A stretch of DNA of 64,000 nt from an uncultured Nocardioides sp. (GTDB lineage: Bacteria > Actinomycetota > Actinomycetes > Propionibacteriales > Nocardioidaceae). Below, one piece after another: positions 15,603 through 25,371 of this stretch (its first letter is position 1; the number at the start of each line of letters is the position of its first letter). A model generated the notes under the pieces. It saw nothing but the letters and a program-made list of their open reading frames with translations. It made no database searches and was not told where the DNA came from. Where the stretch lies: assembly GCF_947488025.1 (NCBI RefSeq), contig NZ_CANKYS010000003.1, forward strand, positions 186,001-250,000, in the 5' to 3' direction. Both the position numbers and the translations under genes were made by a program.

Positions 15603-16707
15603 CCAGCCGGGGAGGCGCGTCCTCGAGGAGGTCAGCGACACCTGCCTCGAACTTCTCCCAGGAGAAGAGCGATCGCGCCCGGGCCGCGGCCTGCGTGCCG
15701 AGCCGCGCACGCAGCGCTTCGTCGAGCACGAGTCGGCGCACCTCCTGGGCGAACGCGGTGACGTCACCCGCGTCGACCACGAGTCCGGTGTCGCCGAGCT
15801 GGTGAGCCACGCCACCGACGTCGAACGCCACGACCGGCTTGCCGAGGAGCATGGCCTCCATCACCACCAGGGGGAACGGGTCGTCGCGCGAGGGCAGCGT
15901 CATGATGTCGAAGTCGGCCATCGCGCTCGACGGATCGGCCTGCGGGCCGGTGAAGGTCACCCAGGGCAGGGCCGCTGCCTCCGGGGGCGGTTCACCGGCA
16001 CCTACCCAGACGAAGCGCACCTGTCCCTCCGGAAGCGACCGGACCAGCGCTGCTGCCGCAGCCAACCAGAGATCGACGCCCTTCCGGGACTCGACTGCAC
16101 CGCAGCAGCCGACGACGATCGGCGTCGATCGGTGCGACGTGCGGGCACTCGCTCCCGCCAGCACGCGATCAGCGTCGGGAATGGACGGGATGAGGACGAT
16201 GTCGTCGGGTGGCGTCCCCAACAGCGCGAGATCGTCCGCGACGCTCGGGGAGCAGGCGACGAGTCGAGCGCCCGTCCCGGTCACGTCCTCGATGCCGACC
16301 CGCGCGAGGAAGTGGCTCAGCACGGGCCCGGACTCGTGGACGTGCAGCACCGAGCGGCGGCCGAGCAGCTGGGCAGCCCGCACGAAGGCAGCCGACGAGC
16401 TCGAGTTCACGTAGACCAGGTCGGGGCGCCGCAGCGCGACGACGACCACAGCGGTCAGGAGCTCGAGGAGGGCGGCAGCGCGGGACCGCACGACCCCGGG
16501 GTGGGCCCACAACCACCGCGACACCCGCCAGAACCGCGCCACTCGCGTGGGCGCGACCTCGGCGAACTCCTCGCCGAGTGGCCCGGGCCTCTGGAGGAGG
16601 ATGTCGACCTCGCATCCCCTGCCGACCAGTGCCCGGCCGACGAGGGCCGCGATACGCGGGGCACCTGTCAGTGAGGCCTCGTGCGAGACCAGCAGCACCC
16701 TGGTCAC
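15574..16707 (-). CDS. Family 4 glycosyltransferase
   Basis: 377 residues, GT-B fold. The N-terminal domain begins VLLVSHEASLTGAPRIAALVGRAL, typical of GT4 acceptor domains (LTGAP). The C-terminal donor domain has GAVESRKGVDLWLAAA and DIMTLPSRDDPFPLVVMEAMLLGKPVVAFDVGG, carrying the E-x7-E nucleotide-sugar motif. GTG 16707 overlaps the upstream stop (GTGA), so it is the last gene of the operon starting at 24259. Its end overlaps the plus-strand polymerase gene by 29 bases. Confidence 0.9.
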   Translation of the reverse strand: MTRVLLVSHEASLTGAPRIAALVGRALVGRGCEVDILLQRPGPLGEEFAEVAPTRVARFWRVSRWLWAHPGVVRSRAAALLELLTAVVVVALRRPDLVYVNSSSSAAFVRAAQLLGRRSVLHVHESGPVLSHFLARVGIEDVTGTGARLVACSPSVADDLALLGTPPDDIVLIPSIPDADRVLAGASARTSHRSTPIVVGCCGAVESRKGVDLWLAAAAALVRSLPEGQVRFVWVGAGEPPPEAAALPWVTFTGPQADPSSAMADFDIMTLPSRDDPFPLVVMEAMLLGKPVVAFDVGGVAHQLGDTGLVVDAGDVTAFAQEVRRLVLDEALRARLGTQAAARARSLFSWEKFEAGVADLLEDAPPRLVNASGPTPG

Positions 16708-19481
16708 GACCGTGCTCGCAGTCTCTGCGCGAGCCGCCGCCGGAGGCTGCCGAGGAGGCTCCGCCCGGCGAGATGTCCCATGTCACCGAGACGCTCGAAC
16801 CAGGAGTCGTCGTGGGCCAGGCTGTCGCGGTAGATCGTCTCCAGCCGATCGGCCCCGGCCTCCAATCCGTACCTCTCGGTCACGAAGTCGAGGCCCCAGT
16901 CTCCCAACCGGCGCCGAGCGACCGGGTCGGCCAGGGAGTCGAGGTGGCCGAGGAGCTCGGCCACCGGCCGACCCGGGGCCCGCGTGCCGTAGTAGCCGTC
17001 GCCGAGGAACTGGTCCACGGTGGCGGGCGAGCAGAGCTGGCTGAAGCCGGCGGCACCCAGCACCACCAGAGGCTTGGCGTGGGCCATCACGCGCAGGGCC
17101 GAGCCGCCCATCCCCAGGCCGATGTCGGCGGCCGCGTAGGCCGGGTGGGGGTCGGCCAGCGCACCGGTGAGCACCACGGCCGACCGGCCGAGCGAGGCGT
17201 TGACCTGCTCAGCACGCTCGCGCACCTGCGCCATCCCGCTGCCGTCGCCGACCACGACGAGGCGCAGCGACGGGTCGTCGCGCTCGAGGAGCGCGTCCAT
17301 CGCGAGCAGGATCCCGGGCAGCTTCGCGACTCCGTGAACCTCCTGGGCGGCCGTCAGCACGTCGACTCGTCCGACGAGCACCAGGAGGATGTCATCGGTG
17401 GCGAGGTCATGGGCACGGCGGAACACCGTCGCCGCCTTCTGGTCGGGACGGTCACGGGCCAGGTCGACCGGCGGTTCGAGGAGGTACGAGCGAGGGCCGT
17501 GCCGGTCGAGCGCGTCCGCGTGCAGACTGCCGGTCCCCACCACCAGGGACGTACGACCCGTGGTGGGGAACTCGCTGTCCATCAACCAGTTCAGCACGAC
17601 GACCGCGCGGCGCCGACTCGGGCCGCAGGCGAGGACCGCACTGCGACCCAGCCAGGCCGCGAACACGTGGAGGATGTCGAGGTCGTGACGGCGTACCTCG
17701 CGACGCAGGTGGAGCGCACGCCGGAACAGGCCACCGCCGGCCGGAATGCGTACGACATCGAACCCGGCCGCCTCGGCGTAGGGCAACACCGACACCTGCA
17801 CCACCTCATCCACCGCGATGACGACCACGTGGTGACCGCGCGAGCGGAGCGTGCGTGCAAGGTCGATGGCGTTGATGGGGCACCCGCCCAATGCGAGCCC
17901 TTCCAGGGCGATCCCCACGCGGAGCGGGCGCTCGGACGCGTCAAGAGACGCGAACCCCCGTCGGCCAGGGAGCACCTTGCGCACCAACCTCCCCACCTCC
18001 GGTAGGTCCTGCTCGATCATCGACCAGGCCGCGACGAGGTAGACCACCACCGCCACGACGCCTCCAGCGAGGAAGCCGAGCACGACGCCGCCGATCCACC
18101 TGTCCACGATCCAGGCGGACCCGCCCGCCAGTGCGGCCGCGCCGACTGGCCGCAGCAGCGTCGTCCCGAGGGTGGCCGGCAGCGGCCCCAGGTGGGAACG
18201 CAGGGCCCACAGGTAGCCAGGGAGCGAGACCACGAGCACGACGACCACGTGCGCCCATGCAGCCCCGACCAGACCTCCGACCTGGATGCCCCAGACCATG
18301 GCTGGCACCAGGGCGCTCACCCAGGCGACCTGCACCACGAGGAGCTTGGTCGTCGCACCGATGGCGACCAGCACGTTGACGTAGAGAAGGGTGAAGGCGA
18401 AGGAGGCGCCGTAGACGGCCAGGACCGCCAGCACGGGCGCTGCTCCGGCCCACGTCTCGCCGAAGACCGTGCGGACCAGTCCTGGGGCGAGGGCCACGGT
18501 GGTCGCTGCCATCGGGAGGGCGACGAGTCCCACCAGCCGGGTGGCGGACACGAGCGACTCCACCAATCGCTCCGTGTCGTGGCTGACCCGACCGAAGGCA
18601 GGCAGCACGACCCCGTTGAGGACCGAGCCCAGCACGGCGGTGGACCAGTTGGCCACGGTGAAGGCGATCATGTAGACGCCGATCTGCTCGGCGCTCACCA
18701 TGCGGCCCATGACGAGGTAGTCGGCGTTCAGCAAGGTCCAGTTGATGAGGTTCGCCAGCGACAGCGGCAGGCCGAAGCGGAGAAGCGGACCGACCAGCTC
18801 GCGCCGCCACTGGGGCCGGTAGCGCCGGTTGACGCAGGCCACGAAGACGAGTCCGGTGACGACCTGGCCGACGACGCGCGACCACGAGAACGCCATCGCA
18901 CCCTGACCGGCCAGGGCCATCACGATGAGCACCACGTTGGCCGGAACGAATCCGGCGACGGTGCCCAGGAGGATCCGGTCCTGCCGGAAGTTGCGCACGA
19001 GCTGAGCTCCCGGGACGGCGAAGATGCCGGTCAGCACCAGGCAGATCGACATCACCCGGATCGGACCGGCCGCCTCCGGCACGCCGAGCACAGTCGCCAG
19101 GGGGCCGGCCGAGAGGGCCATCAGGATCGCCAGACTCGTGCTGACGATCAGCGAGATGGACGTGACGGTGCCGGCGATGTCGTCGGGCTCCAGGACCGAG
19201 CGGGCCACCGCTGACGCCATGCCGAGCTCGGCCAGGCTGGTCACCACGACGAAGACAGCGAGGGCGATGGCGAAGACGCCGAACTCCTCGGGTGACAGGA
19301 TCCTCGCCACCACGGCGGTGACGCTGATGCCACCGATCCGCATCAGGATGTTGCTGGCCGCTGCCCAGATCACACCACGGCCGATGTCGCGGCGCAGTGC
19401 CTGCGCGTCGGTCCGCTGCTCCGGCCCCCCGGCGTGCGGTTCTGCTCCGACAGCCGTCGGCGGCGCCCCCTGCACCGTCAT
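16704..19481 (-). CDS. Flippase (Wzx-like) fused to GT4 glycosyltransferase
   Basis: 925 residues in one frame. Residues about 30-490 form a polysaccharide transporter of the MOP flippase family, with 12-14 membrane segments (GVIWAAASNILMRIGGISVTAVVARILSPEEFGVFAIAL; later LINWTLLNADYLVMGRMVSAEQIGVYMIAF). After a short linker (about 500-517, ending PGRRGFASLDASERP) residues 518-925 resemble a GT-B glycosyltransferase: VGIALEGLALGGCPINAIDLARTL, then LLVLVGRVDVLTAAQEVHGVAKLPG, and a glycine-rich AYAAADIGLGMGGSALRVMAHAKPLVVLG donor site. Start ATG 19481 has AGGAGG overlapping the stop codon of the upstream gene, giving translational coupling. Fusion of export and sugar transfer in one chain is unusual; a sequencing error joining two genes cannot be excluded. 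Confidence 0.85.
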   Translation of the reverse strand: MTVQGAPPTAVGAEPHAGGPEQRTDAQALRRDIGRGVIWAAASNILMRIGGISVTAVVARILSPEEFGVFAIALAVFVVVTSLAELGMASAVARSVLEPDDIAGTVTSISLIVSTSLAILMALSAGPLATVLGVPEAAGPIRVMSICLVLTGIFAVPGAQLVRNFRQDRILLGTVAGFVPANVVLIVMALAGQGAMAFSWSRVVGQVVTGLVFVACVNRRYRPQWRRELVGPLLRFGLPLSLANLINWTLLNADYLVMGRMVSAEQIGVYMIAFTVANWSTAVLGSVLNGVVLPAFGRVSHDTERLVESLVSATRLVGLVALPMAATTVALAPGLVRTVFGETWAGAAPVLAVLAVYGASFAFTLLYVNVLVAIGATTKLLVVQVAWVSALVPAMVWGIQVGGLVGAAWAHVVVVLVVSLPGYLWALRSHLGPLPATLGTTLLRPVGAAALAGGSAWIVDRWIGGVVLGFLAGGVVAVVVYLVAAWSMIEQDLPEVGRLVRKVLPGRRGFASLDASERPLRVGIALEGLALGGCPINAIDLARTLRSRGHHVVVIAVDEVVQVSVLPYAEAAGFDVVRIPAGGGLFRRALHLRREVRRHDLDILHVFAAWLGRSAVLACGPSRRRAVVVLNWLMDSEFPTTGRTSLVVGTGSLHADALDRHGPRSYLLEPPVDLARDRPDQKAATVFRRAHDLATDDILLVLVGRVDVLTAAQEVHGVAKLPGILLAMDALLERDDPSLRLVVVGDGSGMAQVRERAEQVNASLGRSAVVLTGALADPHPAYAAADIGLGMGGSALRVMAHAKPLVVLGAAGFSQLCSPATVDQFLGDGYYGTRAPGRPVAELLGHLDSLADPVARRRLGDWGLDFVTERYGLEAGADRLETIYRDSLAHDDSWFERLGDMGHLAGRSLLGSLRRRLAQRLRARS

Positions 19482-19495
19482 GTGCTTCCGTCCTC

Positions 19496-22400
19496 CTAGG
19501 GCGATGCCGCGAACACGACGTCGACGAAGTAGTTGGTGGAGTTCCACGACCCGTTGGGGAACCCGCCGCCGCTGCCGTACCGGTAGCGACCGTTGTTCCC
19601 TGACGGGGCTGTCAGGGGACCGACCGCCCGTGGCGCGCTGAAGTAGGACGGCGTCGCCGCGTAGCGACCGTTGGGCGCGTAGTAGGACACGACGTACGTC
19701 GTCCCCGCCACGGCCGGGACGGGCGCGTCGAAGGTCGCGGCCTGCCAACCGTTCGCCGTCTCGTTGGTGAAGGTGACCTGCGCGAGCCGTGTGCCGTCGG
19801 CGCTCCACAGAGAACCGGTGTGGATGCCGGTGTTGCCGGAGCCCTTCCAGAACCGCACGCCCCGCACCGTTCCGGCGGTCGACGGGGTGAAGGCCATGCC
19901 CAGCTCGATGGCGTCGGGGTCGTTCACGGACGCGGTGCCCGGAACCTCGCCGTCCAGCAGCGAGTACGTGTTCGCCACCGCCGTGCGGAAGGTCCACGTG
20001 TGGGTCGGCAGCACCGCACCCTCGGTCGACGTCGCGCCGTTGAGCGTCACGGTGTGTTCCGAGTCCGGCGCGAGGGCCGAGCTCGGCGTGAACGTGAGGG
20101 TCCTGCCGTCGGCAGAGAGCTCCGAGGTGCCCGGCACTGCGGCCCCGCCCTGCTGCAGGCCCATCGACCACCCCGGTGCGAGCGGTGCGGTGAGGGTGAT
20201 CGAGGGCCGCACGGTGGTCGTGACCTCGGTCGCCCCGGCGCCCGGGGCCCGGGAGTCGACGGCGATGGTGGCCGGCTCACGCTGGAAGACGACGTCGACG
20301 AAGTAGTTCGCGCTGCCCCACGAGTACGTCGGGAAGCCGCCCGCCGCGCCGTAGAGATACCGCCCGTTCCCGGCAGCCGGGGCCGTGAGGTCACCGGCGG
20401 TCCACGGGCCGGTGAAGAACTCCGGCGTGTAGGAGTAGTGACCGGTCGGCGCGAGGTAGGAGGCGACGTACCGCTGTCCTGCCTGGACGGCGACGGGCGT
20501 CGACAGCACGGCCGTCTGCCAGCCGGAGGCCGTCTCGTCCGTGAAGGTCACCTCGGCCAGGCGGGCACCGGTGGCGCTCCACAGCGAGCCGGTGTGGGTA
20601 CCGGCGTTGCCGGGCCCCTTGTAGAAGCGGATCGCGGTGACGAGCCCGTTGCGGCTGGGCTCCAGGACGATCCCGAGCTCCACCGGCGCACCGTCGTCCG
20701 CCGACTCGATCCGGGGCACGATGTCCCCGAAGAGGGTCTGCTGGTCCACGGTCTCCGGACCCCTGGTCCGGAACGTCCATGTCTGGGTGGGCAGCGTGGC
20801 GCCGTCCTCGGAGACCACGCCGGACGCGGTCACGGTGACATCGGTGTCGGGCGGCAGCAGCGTCGGCGAGGTCCACACCAGCGACGTGCCGTCACCGCTG
20901 AGCGAGGCCGTGCCCGTGACTGCGGAGCCGTTGGCGGCGACCTCGAGTGACCAGCCAGGTGCGACCGGGGCGGTGAAGCCGACGCGGACCGTGGTGCCGC
21001 GCGGCACGCCGATGGCTCCCGGCGCCGGCGTGCGGCTCGCGACGGCGATCGTCGGGGACACCTTCTCGAAGACCACGTCCACGAGGTAGCTGGTCGATGT
21101 CGAGGTGTTCGGGAAGCCGGTGCCGTAGGTGTACGCGCCTGCCGTCGAGGTCACCCGCAGCGGGGGCCGCGAGAGGTCGGCGATCGCGAAGGCGCCCGGA
21201 GAGGCGGAGTAGCGACCCACGGTCGTGCGGTAGGACGCGACGTACGTGATGTCCTTGCGGACCGTCACCGGCGTCGGGAAGGTCAGCGTCTGCCAGCCCG
21301 TCGTCGACTCGTCGGTGAAGGTGCCAGTGGCCAGCACCGTGCCGTCCGCGGCCCACAGGGTGCCCGTGTGGCTTCCGGTGTTGTTGACGCCCTTGTAAAA
21401 CCGGATGCCGGTCACCTGGCCGTTGGTGTCCGGGGTGACGCGCACGCCCAGCGTCACCGCATCCCGGTCCGCCGCCTCGACGACGGCGGGAACGAGCGAG
21501 TCGTCGAACAGCGTGCACGGGCAGACCCCGGGCGCGTTCGGCGGCTTGACGGTCGTGAACGACCAGGTGCCGCCGTTCGCCACCGGGTTGCCGCTGGTGT
21601 CCCGGCCGGTGACCGTCGCGGTGTGCTTCACGAAGGCCGCGAGCGACGCGCTCGGGGTGAAGGTCACCGTGCGGGTGGTGGCGTCGTACGACGTGGCTCC
21701 GGCCACGACCGCGCCGTTGACGTCCTTCAGGGTGATCGCGGCGGTGCCCGGCTCCAGCGGCTTGGAGTAGCGCGCGCTCACCGTGGTCGTCGTCGGCACG
21801 CTCGAGGAGCCCGGCAGCGGCGACTGGCCCATCGCGATCAGCTCGGAGCTGTCGGTGGTCGTGAAGGAGACGTCGACGAAGTAGTTGGCGTTCTGGTTCG
21901 AGGAGCTCGGGAACGTGCCCGGGTTGGCGAACAGGCCGCCGGCCGGGGCTCCGAATCCGCCCTCGACCATCAGCGGGCCGGACTCCTTCGCCGCCGCCGC
22001 GAAGCCCCACCTCTCGAGCGCGTAGTTCCCGTTGGGCGCGGTGTACGACGCGACGTACGGCTGTCCGGCCGCGACCGCGACGGGCGTGGCGAACGCGACG
22101 TTCTGCCAACCCGTGGCCGACTCGTTGACGAAGGTCGCCTGGGCCAGGCGCTCACCACTCGGGCTCCACAGTGAGCCGACATGGGTACCGGTGTTGCCGG
22201 TCCCCTTGTAGAAGCGCACGCCCGTCACGAAGCCGTCGTTGAGGGGGACGAACCTGACCCCGAGCTCGACGCCGAAGGGATCGTTCGCAGCCGCGATCGG
22301 CGGCGTGGTGCTCCCGAAGATGCTGCACGGGCAGGCCACGTCGAAGGAGCGAGTCACGACGTTGCCGATGTTGGCGGAGTCGTCCATGGCCCGTACCCGC

Positions 22401-24259
22401 ACGGGTGTCGAGCCGAGCCCGTCCTGCATGAACGAGTAGGTCCACGACGTCGTGCCGGTGGCGGCGCTCCAGCTCTCGCCGCCGTCGGTGGAGACCTCGA
22501 CGCCGGCCACGCGGCCGCCGCCGGCGTCGGTGGCCGTGCCGGTCACCGTGACCGACTGGCCGTTGGGCTGGTCGGCCCCTGCTGCGGGACTCGTGATGGT
22601 CACGGTCGGGCCGGTCGTGTCGCTCGTCCTCGTGGCGGTCACGAGGCCGCTCATCAGCGTGCTCGGCTGCACGCCCATGTCCGCGAAGAGGTTGACCTGC
22701 GCCTGCTGCATGCGGGCGTCGGCGGGCTCTTCCGCGTAGGCCGAGTCGTGCACCTCGTCGAGGCCCCACGCCCATTGGACCGATCCCGCACTGAAGACGA
22801 GCGCGCCACTGGGCGCCTTGTACATCGTCAGGTTGTGCCGGGTGACCCCGGTGGTCACGGTGTTGCCGAAGTCCTGGAGGTACTCGGGAACCGCACCGAC
22901 CGTGGTGGACAGGCGCACCAGGCCGTCGGGACGCTGCCCGTTGTCGACGTCCTCGTTCGACTCGTAGCCGACGGTGTGCGGCGCCAGCGTGGCGGTCCCG
23001 CCGGTCATCGTCGCGAGGGACGTGTTCCGCCACAGGCGCAGCTTGCCCTCGTCGGCACTGACCTGGAGGGCGAGATCGCTGAAGTTGACCTGGTACTGCG
23101 TGCCGATCAGGGCGTTCTCCGGAACGCCCGCGCCCCGCGAAGTCGGGGCGAACCGCGGGTCGCGCCACGTGCCGGTCCACTCCGGGTCGGGGTCGACCTT
23201 GATGTTGCTCCACGTCTCCTTGTAGGAGGTCAGGGTGCGGTAGGCGGTGCTGGTGCCGTCGATGGACGGCTCGTAGCGGGCCTTCCAGTAACCCTCGTTG
23301 CCAGCCAGGAACTGCAGGTGCACCCCGGCGTCGCGGGCGGCTTCCATGTTGGCCCGCTGGGCCTTGCTCCAGTACTCGTCGTGACCCACGGAGAGGAACA
23401 CCTTGTGCCTCGTGATCAGGTCGCCGCGCCGGTCGGTGTCGACGCCGGCGATGTAGGAGACGTCATAACCGTTGCGCTCCATGAAGCGGACCATGGCGTA
23501 CTCGGCCGACATGAAGAAGTCGCGGCCGTTCTCGCGGCCTCGCGTGAGCACTGGCCGGTTGTAGCTGACCTTGTACGCCCGGCCGTTCGCCCCGCCCCCG
23601 TAGAAGTAGGCGCCACCGTAGGTGTTGTAGGCCTGCCAGGTCGGGTCGGATGTCTGGAAGACCACGTCGGACGTGCTCGCGTCGTCCCGGACGATGAACG
23701 TGATGTGGCTGCCGTCGCCCGTCGAGCGCTTGATGTGGGCGATGTAGACGCCGGAGACCGCGGTGGCGGGCACGTTCCAGGAGGCTGAGACGCCCCAGTT
23801 GCCGCAGTCGTAGAGGTCGGTCTGCACGTCGGTGATGCAGTTGGGCTGGGTCTGGGGCAGCTGGGCGCTGGGTGTCACCGAGGTGATCCTGCGGGCGCCG
23901 AGGCCCTGGTAGTAGCCCATGCGGTAGATGTCGATGGTGTACGACGACGCGGCCGTGTCGATCTTGAAGTCGATCCGCTGGCCGACGTTGACCGAGATGT
24001 CGGTCGCGAACCCCTGGATCTCGGGGTCGCCCGCGCCGCTGATCTCCCAGACCTCCGGGCCGGTGCCGGGCTTGGAGTTCTCGCACGCCACCTTGTTGCC
24101 CGTCGGGCCGCACGGGTCGGCGGCGTTGGCCGCCGACGGGCCGCCCAGGAGCACCGGTCCCACCAGCGCGTTGAGCGCGGCGACGAGAGCCAGCACCACG
24201 ACCTTCAACGTCCACGCGCGCCCGAGACCTCGCCTGCGGTTTCCAGCAGTGCTGGCCAT
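19496..24259 (-). CDS. Giant secreted protein: DMFase-like domain plus four DUF4082 modules
   Basis: 1587 residues. An N-terminal signal peptide (RRRGLGRAWTLKVVVLALVAALNALVG, cut near ANAAD) leads to a domain of about 500 residues resembling the N,N-dimethylformamidase large-subunit C-terminal family (FLSVGHDEYWSKAQRANMEAARDAGVHLQFLAGNEGYW). An Ig-like domain follows near 555-640. Then four DUF4082-type modules start near 648, 914, 1172 and 1425, each with VRFYKGxxNTGxHxGSLWxxxGxxLA and a Y-rich end, separated by bacterial Ig-like domains of the SbsA type. The first two modules are preceded by CPCxxF; the last two lack the cysteines. No anchor or sorting tail is seen. Start ATG 24259 lies about 38 bases after a predicted transcript start controlled by palindrome site 5. 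Probably an extracellular matrix or polysaccharide-binding protein. Confidence 0.85.
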   Translation of the reverse strand: MASTAGNRRRGLGRAWTLKVVVLALVAALNALVGPVLLGGPSAANAADPCGPTGNKVACENSKPGTGPEVWEISGAGDPEIQGFATDISVNVGQRIDFKIDTAASSYTIDIYRMGYYQGLGARRITSVTPSAQLPQTQPNCITDVQTDLYDCGNWGVSASWNVPATAVSGVYIAHIKRSTGDGSHITFIVRDDASTSDVVFQTSDPTWQAYNTYGGAYFYGGGANGRAYKVSYNRPVLTRGRENGRDFFMSAEYAMVRFMERNGYDVSYIAGVDTDRRGDLITRHKVFLSVGHDEYWSKAQRANMEAARDAGVHLQFLAGNEGYWKARYEPSIDGTSTAYRTLTSYKETWSNIKVDPDPEWTGTWRDPRFAPTSRGAGVPENALIGTQYQVNFSDLALQVSADEGKLRLWRNTSLATMTGGTATLAPHTVGYESNEDVDNGQRPDGLVRLSTTVGAVPEYLQDFGNTVTTGVTRHNLTMYKAPSGALVFSAGSVQWAWGLDEVHDSAYAEEPADARMQQAQVNLFADMGVQPSTLMSGLVTATRTSDTTGPTVTITSPAAGADQPNGQSVTVTGTATDAGGGRVAGVEVSTDGGESWSAATGTTSWTYSFMQDGLGSTPVRVRAMDDSANIGNVVTRSFDVACPCSIFGSTTPPIAAANDPFGVELGVRFVPLNDGFVTGVRFYKGTGNTGTHVGSLWSPSGERLAQATFVNESATGWQNVAFATPVAVAAGQPYVASYTAPNGNYALERWGFAAAAKESGPLMVEGGFGAPAGGLFANPGTFPSSSNQNANYFVDVSFTTTDSSELIAMGQSPLPGSSSVPTTTTVSARYSKPLEPGTAAITLKDVNGAVVAGATSYDATTRTVTFTPSASLAAFVKHTATVTGRDTSGNPVANGGTWSFTTVKPPNAPGVCPCTLFDDSLVPAVVEAADRDAVTLGVRVTPDTNGQVTGIRFYKGVNNTGSHTGTLWAADGTVLATGTFTDESTTGWQTLTFPTPVTVRKDITYVASYRTTVGRYSASPGAFAIADLSRPPLRVTSTAGAYTYGTGFPNTSTSTSYLVDVVFEKVSPTIAVASRTPAPGAIGVPRGTTVRVGFTAPVAPGWSLEVAANGSAVTGTASLSGDGTSLVWTSPTLLPPDTDVTVTASGVVSEDGATLPTQTWTFRTRGPETVDQQTLFGDIVPRIESADDGAPVELGIVLEPSRNGLVTAIRFYKGPGNAGTHTGSLWSATGARLAEVTFTDETASGWQTAVLSTPVAVQAGQRYVASYLAPTGHYSYTPEFFTGPWTAGDLTAPAAGNGRYLYGAAGGFPTYSWGSANYFVDVVFQREPATIAVDSRAPGAGATEVTTTVRPSITLTAPLAPGWSMGLQQGGAAVPGTSELSADGRTLTFTPSSALAPDSEHTVTLNGATSTEGAVLPTHTWTFRTAVANTYSLLDGEVPGTASVNDPDAIELGMAFTPSTAGTVRGVRFWKGSGNTGIHTGSLWSADGTRLAQVTFTNETANGWQAATFDAPVPAVAGTTYVVSYYAPNGRYAATPSYFSAPRAVGPLTAPSGNNGRYRYGSGGGFPNGSWNSTNYFVDVVFAASP

Positions 24260-24304
24260 CTCCACCCCACCCTTCACGGAGCGCCACGGGGCGCCACGGT
24301 CCTG

Positions 24305-24362
24305 ATCCTGTTGCCGCGGCACCGCGAGCGGGCAGCGAGGGGGCGATATCCCCCATTTGGAA
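24305..24362 (-). promoter_or_regulatory. EPS-regulon palindrome site 5 and -10 hexamer
   Basis: On the minus strand TTCCAAATGGGG (24362-24351) is followed by 40 bases and CAGGAT (24310-24305). The predicted start is near 24297, about 38 bases before ATG 24259. No -35 hexamer is recognisable in the gap. It would drive the giant DUF4082 protein, the flippase-glycosyltransferase fusion and the GT4 gene. Confidence 0.6.
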
Positions 24363-24369
24363 TACGACG

Positions 24370-25371
24370 TCAGAGCTCCGCGGCCACCGCACCCGCTCCC
24401 AGTGCGTTGCGCGAGCGCTGGCGCGGGATCCGCACCCCGCTGATGTGCAACGGCGGCGGGTCGGTGACCTTGGTGACCGTGCGGCTGGCCGCGGTCACGA
24501 GGTCGCGCGCCTTGAGGCTGTCGGCGTCACGGGAGACGCAGAGGTCGCGCAGCGCGAGCTCGAGCGCGATCGTCAGCTGGTGGTCGTCGACGTGCTCGCC
24601 GTGCATCGCGCGACGGGGCACCAGGATCGGGCACTTGCCGTTCTCCAGCGCCATCAGCGCGATGCCGGTTCCGGCGTGCGCGACGACGACGTCGGCCGCC
24701 CGGATCGCGGCCGCCATCTCCTCCGACGGCACCCGCACGCGACCCTCGATGCCGAGGCCGGTGGTGTCGGTGCCGCCGGTCTGCCACATCACCTCGGCGT
24801 CCGCCGGGACCAGGGGCACGAGCCGGTCGAGCAGCCGGCGGAACCCGTAGCCGTCCTGGGTGCCGAGGCTCACCACCATCGACCGGATCGGCCGGTCGAT
24901 GGTCGGAGCCGTCTCGTAGAGCTCCCAGGGTGAGGCGAGGAACTGCCAGTGCCCCCGCGCGAGCGCGCTGGACTGGCTGAAGGTGGTGATGCCCGGGACC
25001 ATCGACAGCGCGCGGCCGGACAGGGACGGTGCGTCGAGCCGGGTGGCGCTCTCGATGTAGACCGTCTCGATGCCGCGCAGGCGCGCCTGCGGAAGCACCG
25101 CCAGCGCGAGCGCCGCGCCGGTGCTGACCACCAGGGACACGTCGTGGTCGGTGAACAACGTGCGGCACGCCATCGCGTTGCGCGCGAGCGCCCGGGTGTC
25201 GCGCGGCGGGCACGGCTGCGCCCAGTGGACCCGCTCCCCCGCCAGCAGCGACTCGGTCTGCGGGGTGCGGGGGGTCACCCACACCACGTCGTCGCCCACG
25301 CCGAGCCGCGGCCGCAGGGTGTGCAGCTGCATCAGGTGGCCGCCGTCGTTGGCGACGAGGAGCGTGGTCAC
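24370..25371 (-). CDS. Alg14/Alg13-like glycosyltransferase in one chain
   Basis: 333 residues. The N-terminal half (LLVANDGGHLMQLHTLRPRL, then VVSTGAALALAVLPQARLRGIETVYIES) resembles the membrane-docking Alg14/EpsF partner. The C-terminal half (SMVVSLGTQDGYGFRRLLDRL, then VVAHAGTGIALMALENGKCPILVPRRAMHGEHVDDHQ) resembles the Alg13/MurG donor domain. In many bacteria these are two proteins that together add UDP-GlcNAc or a related sugar to a lipid-linked acceptor. The GTG start overlaps the aminotransferase stop (GTGA). It is the last gene of the minus-strand nucleotide-sugar operon. Confidence 0.8.
   Translation of the reverse strand: MTTLLVANDGGHLMQLHTLRPRLGVGDDVVWVTPRTPQTESLLAGERVHWAQPCPPRDTRALARNAMACRTLFTDHDVSLVVSTGAALALAVLPQARLRGIETVYIESATRLDAPSLSGRALSMVPGITTFSQSSALARGHWQFLASPWELYETAPTIDRPIRSMVVSLGTQDGYGFRRLLDRLVPLVPADAEVMWQTGGTDTTGLGIEGRVRVPSEEMAAAIRAADVVVAHAGTGIALMALENGKCPILVPRRAMHGEHVDDHQLTIALELALRDLCVSRDADSLKARDLVTAASRTVTKVTDPPPLHISGVRIPRQRSRNALGAGAVAAEL

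Noticed and set aside
16704..20171. Longer 1155-residue version of the flippase fusion
   Set aside because: The extra N-terminal part is read through the DUF4082 gene in another frame; ATG 19481 has AGGAGG and starts at the flippase core.
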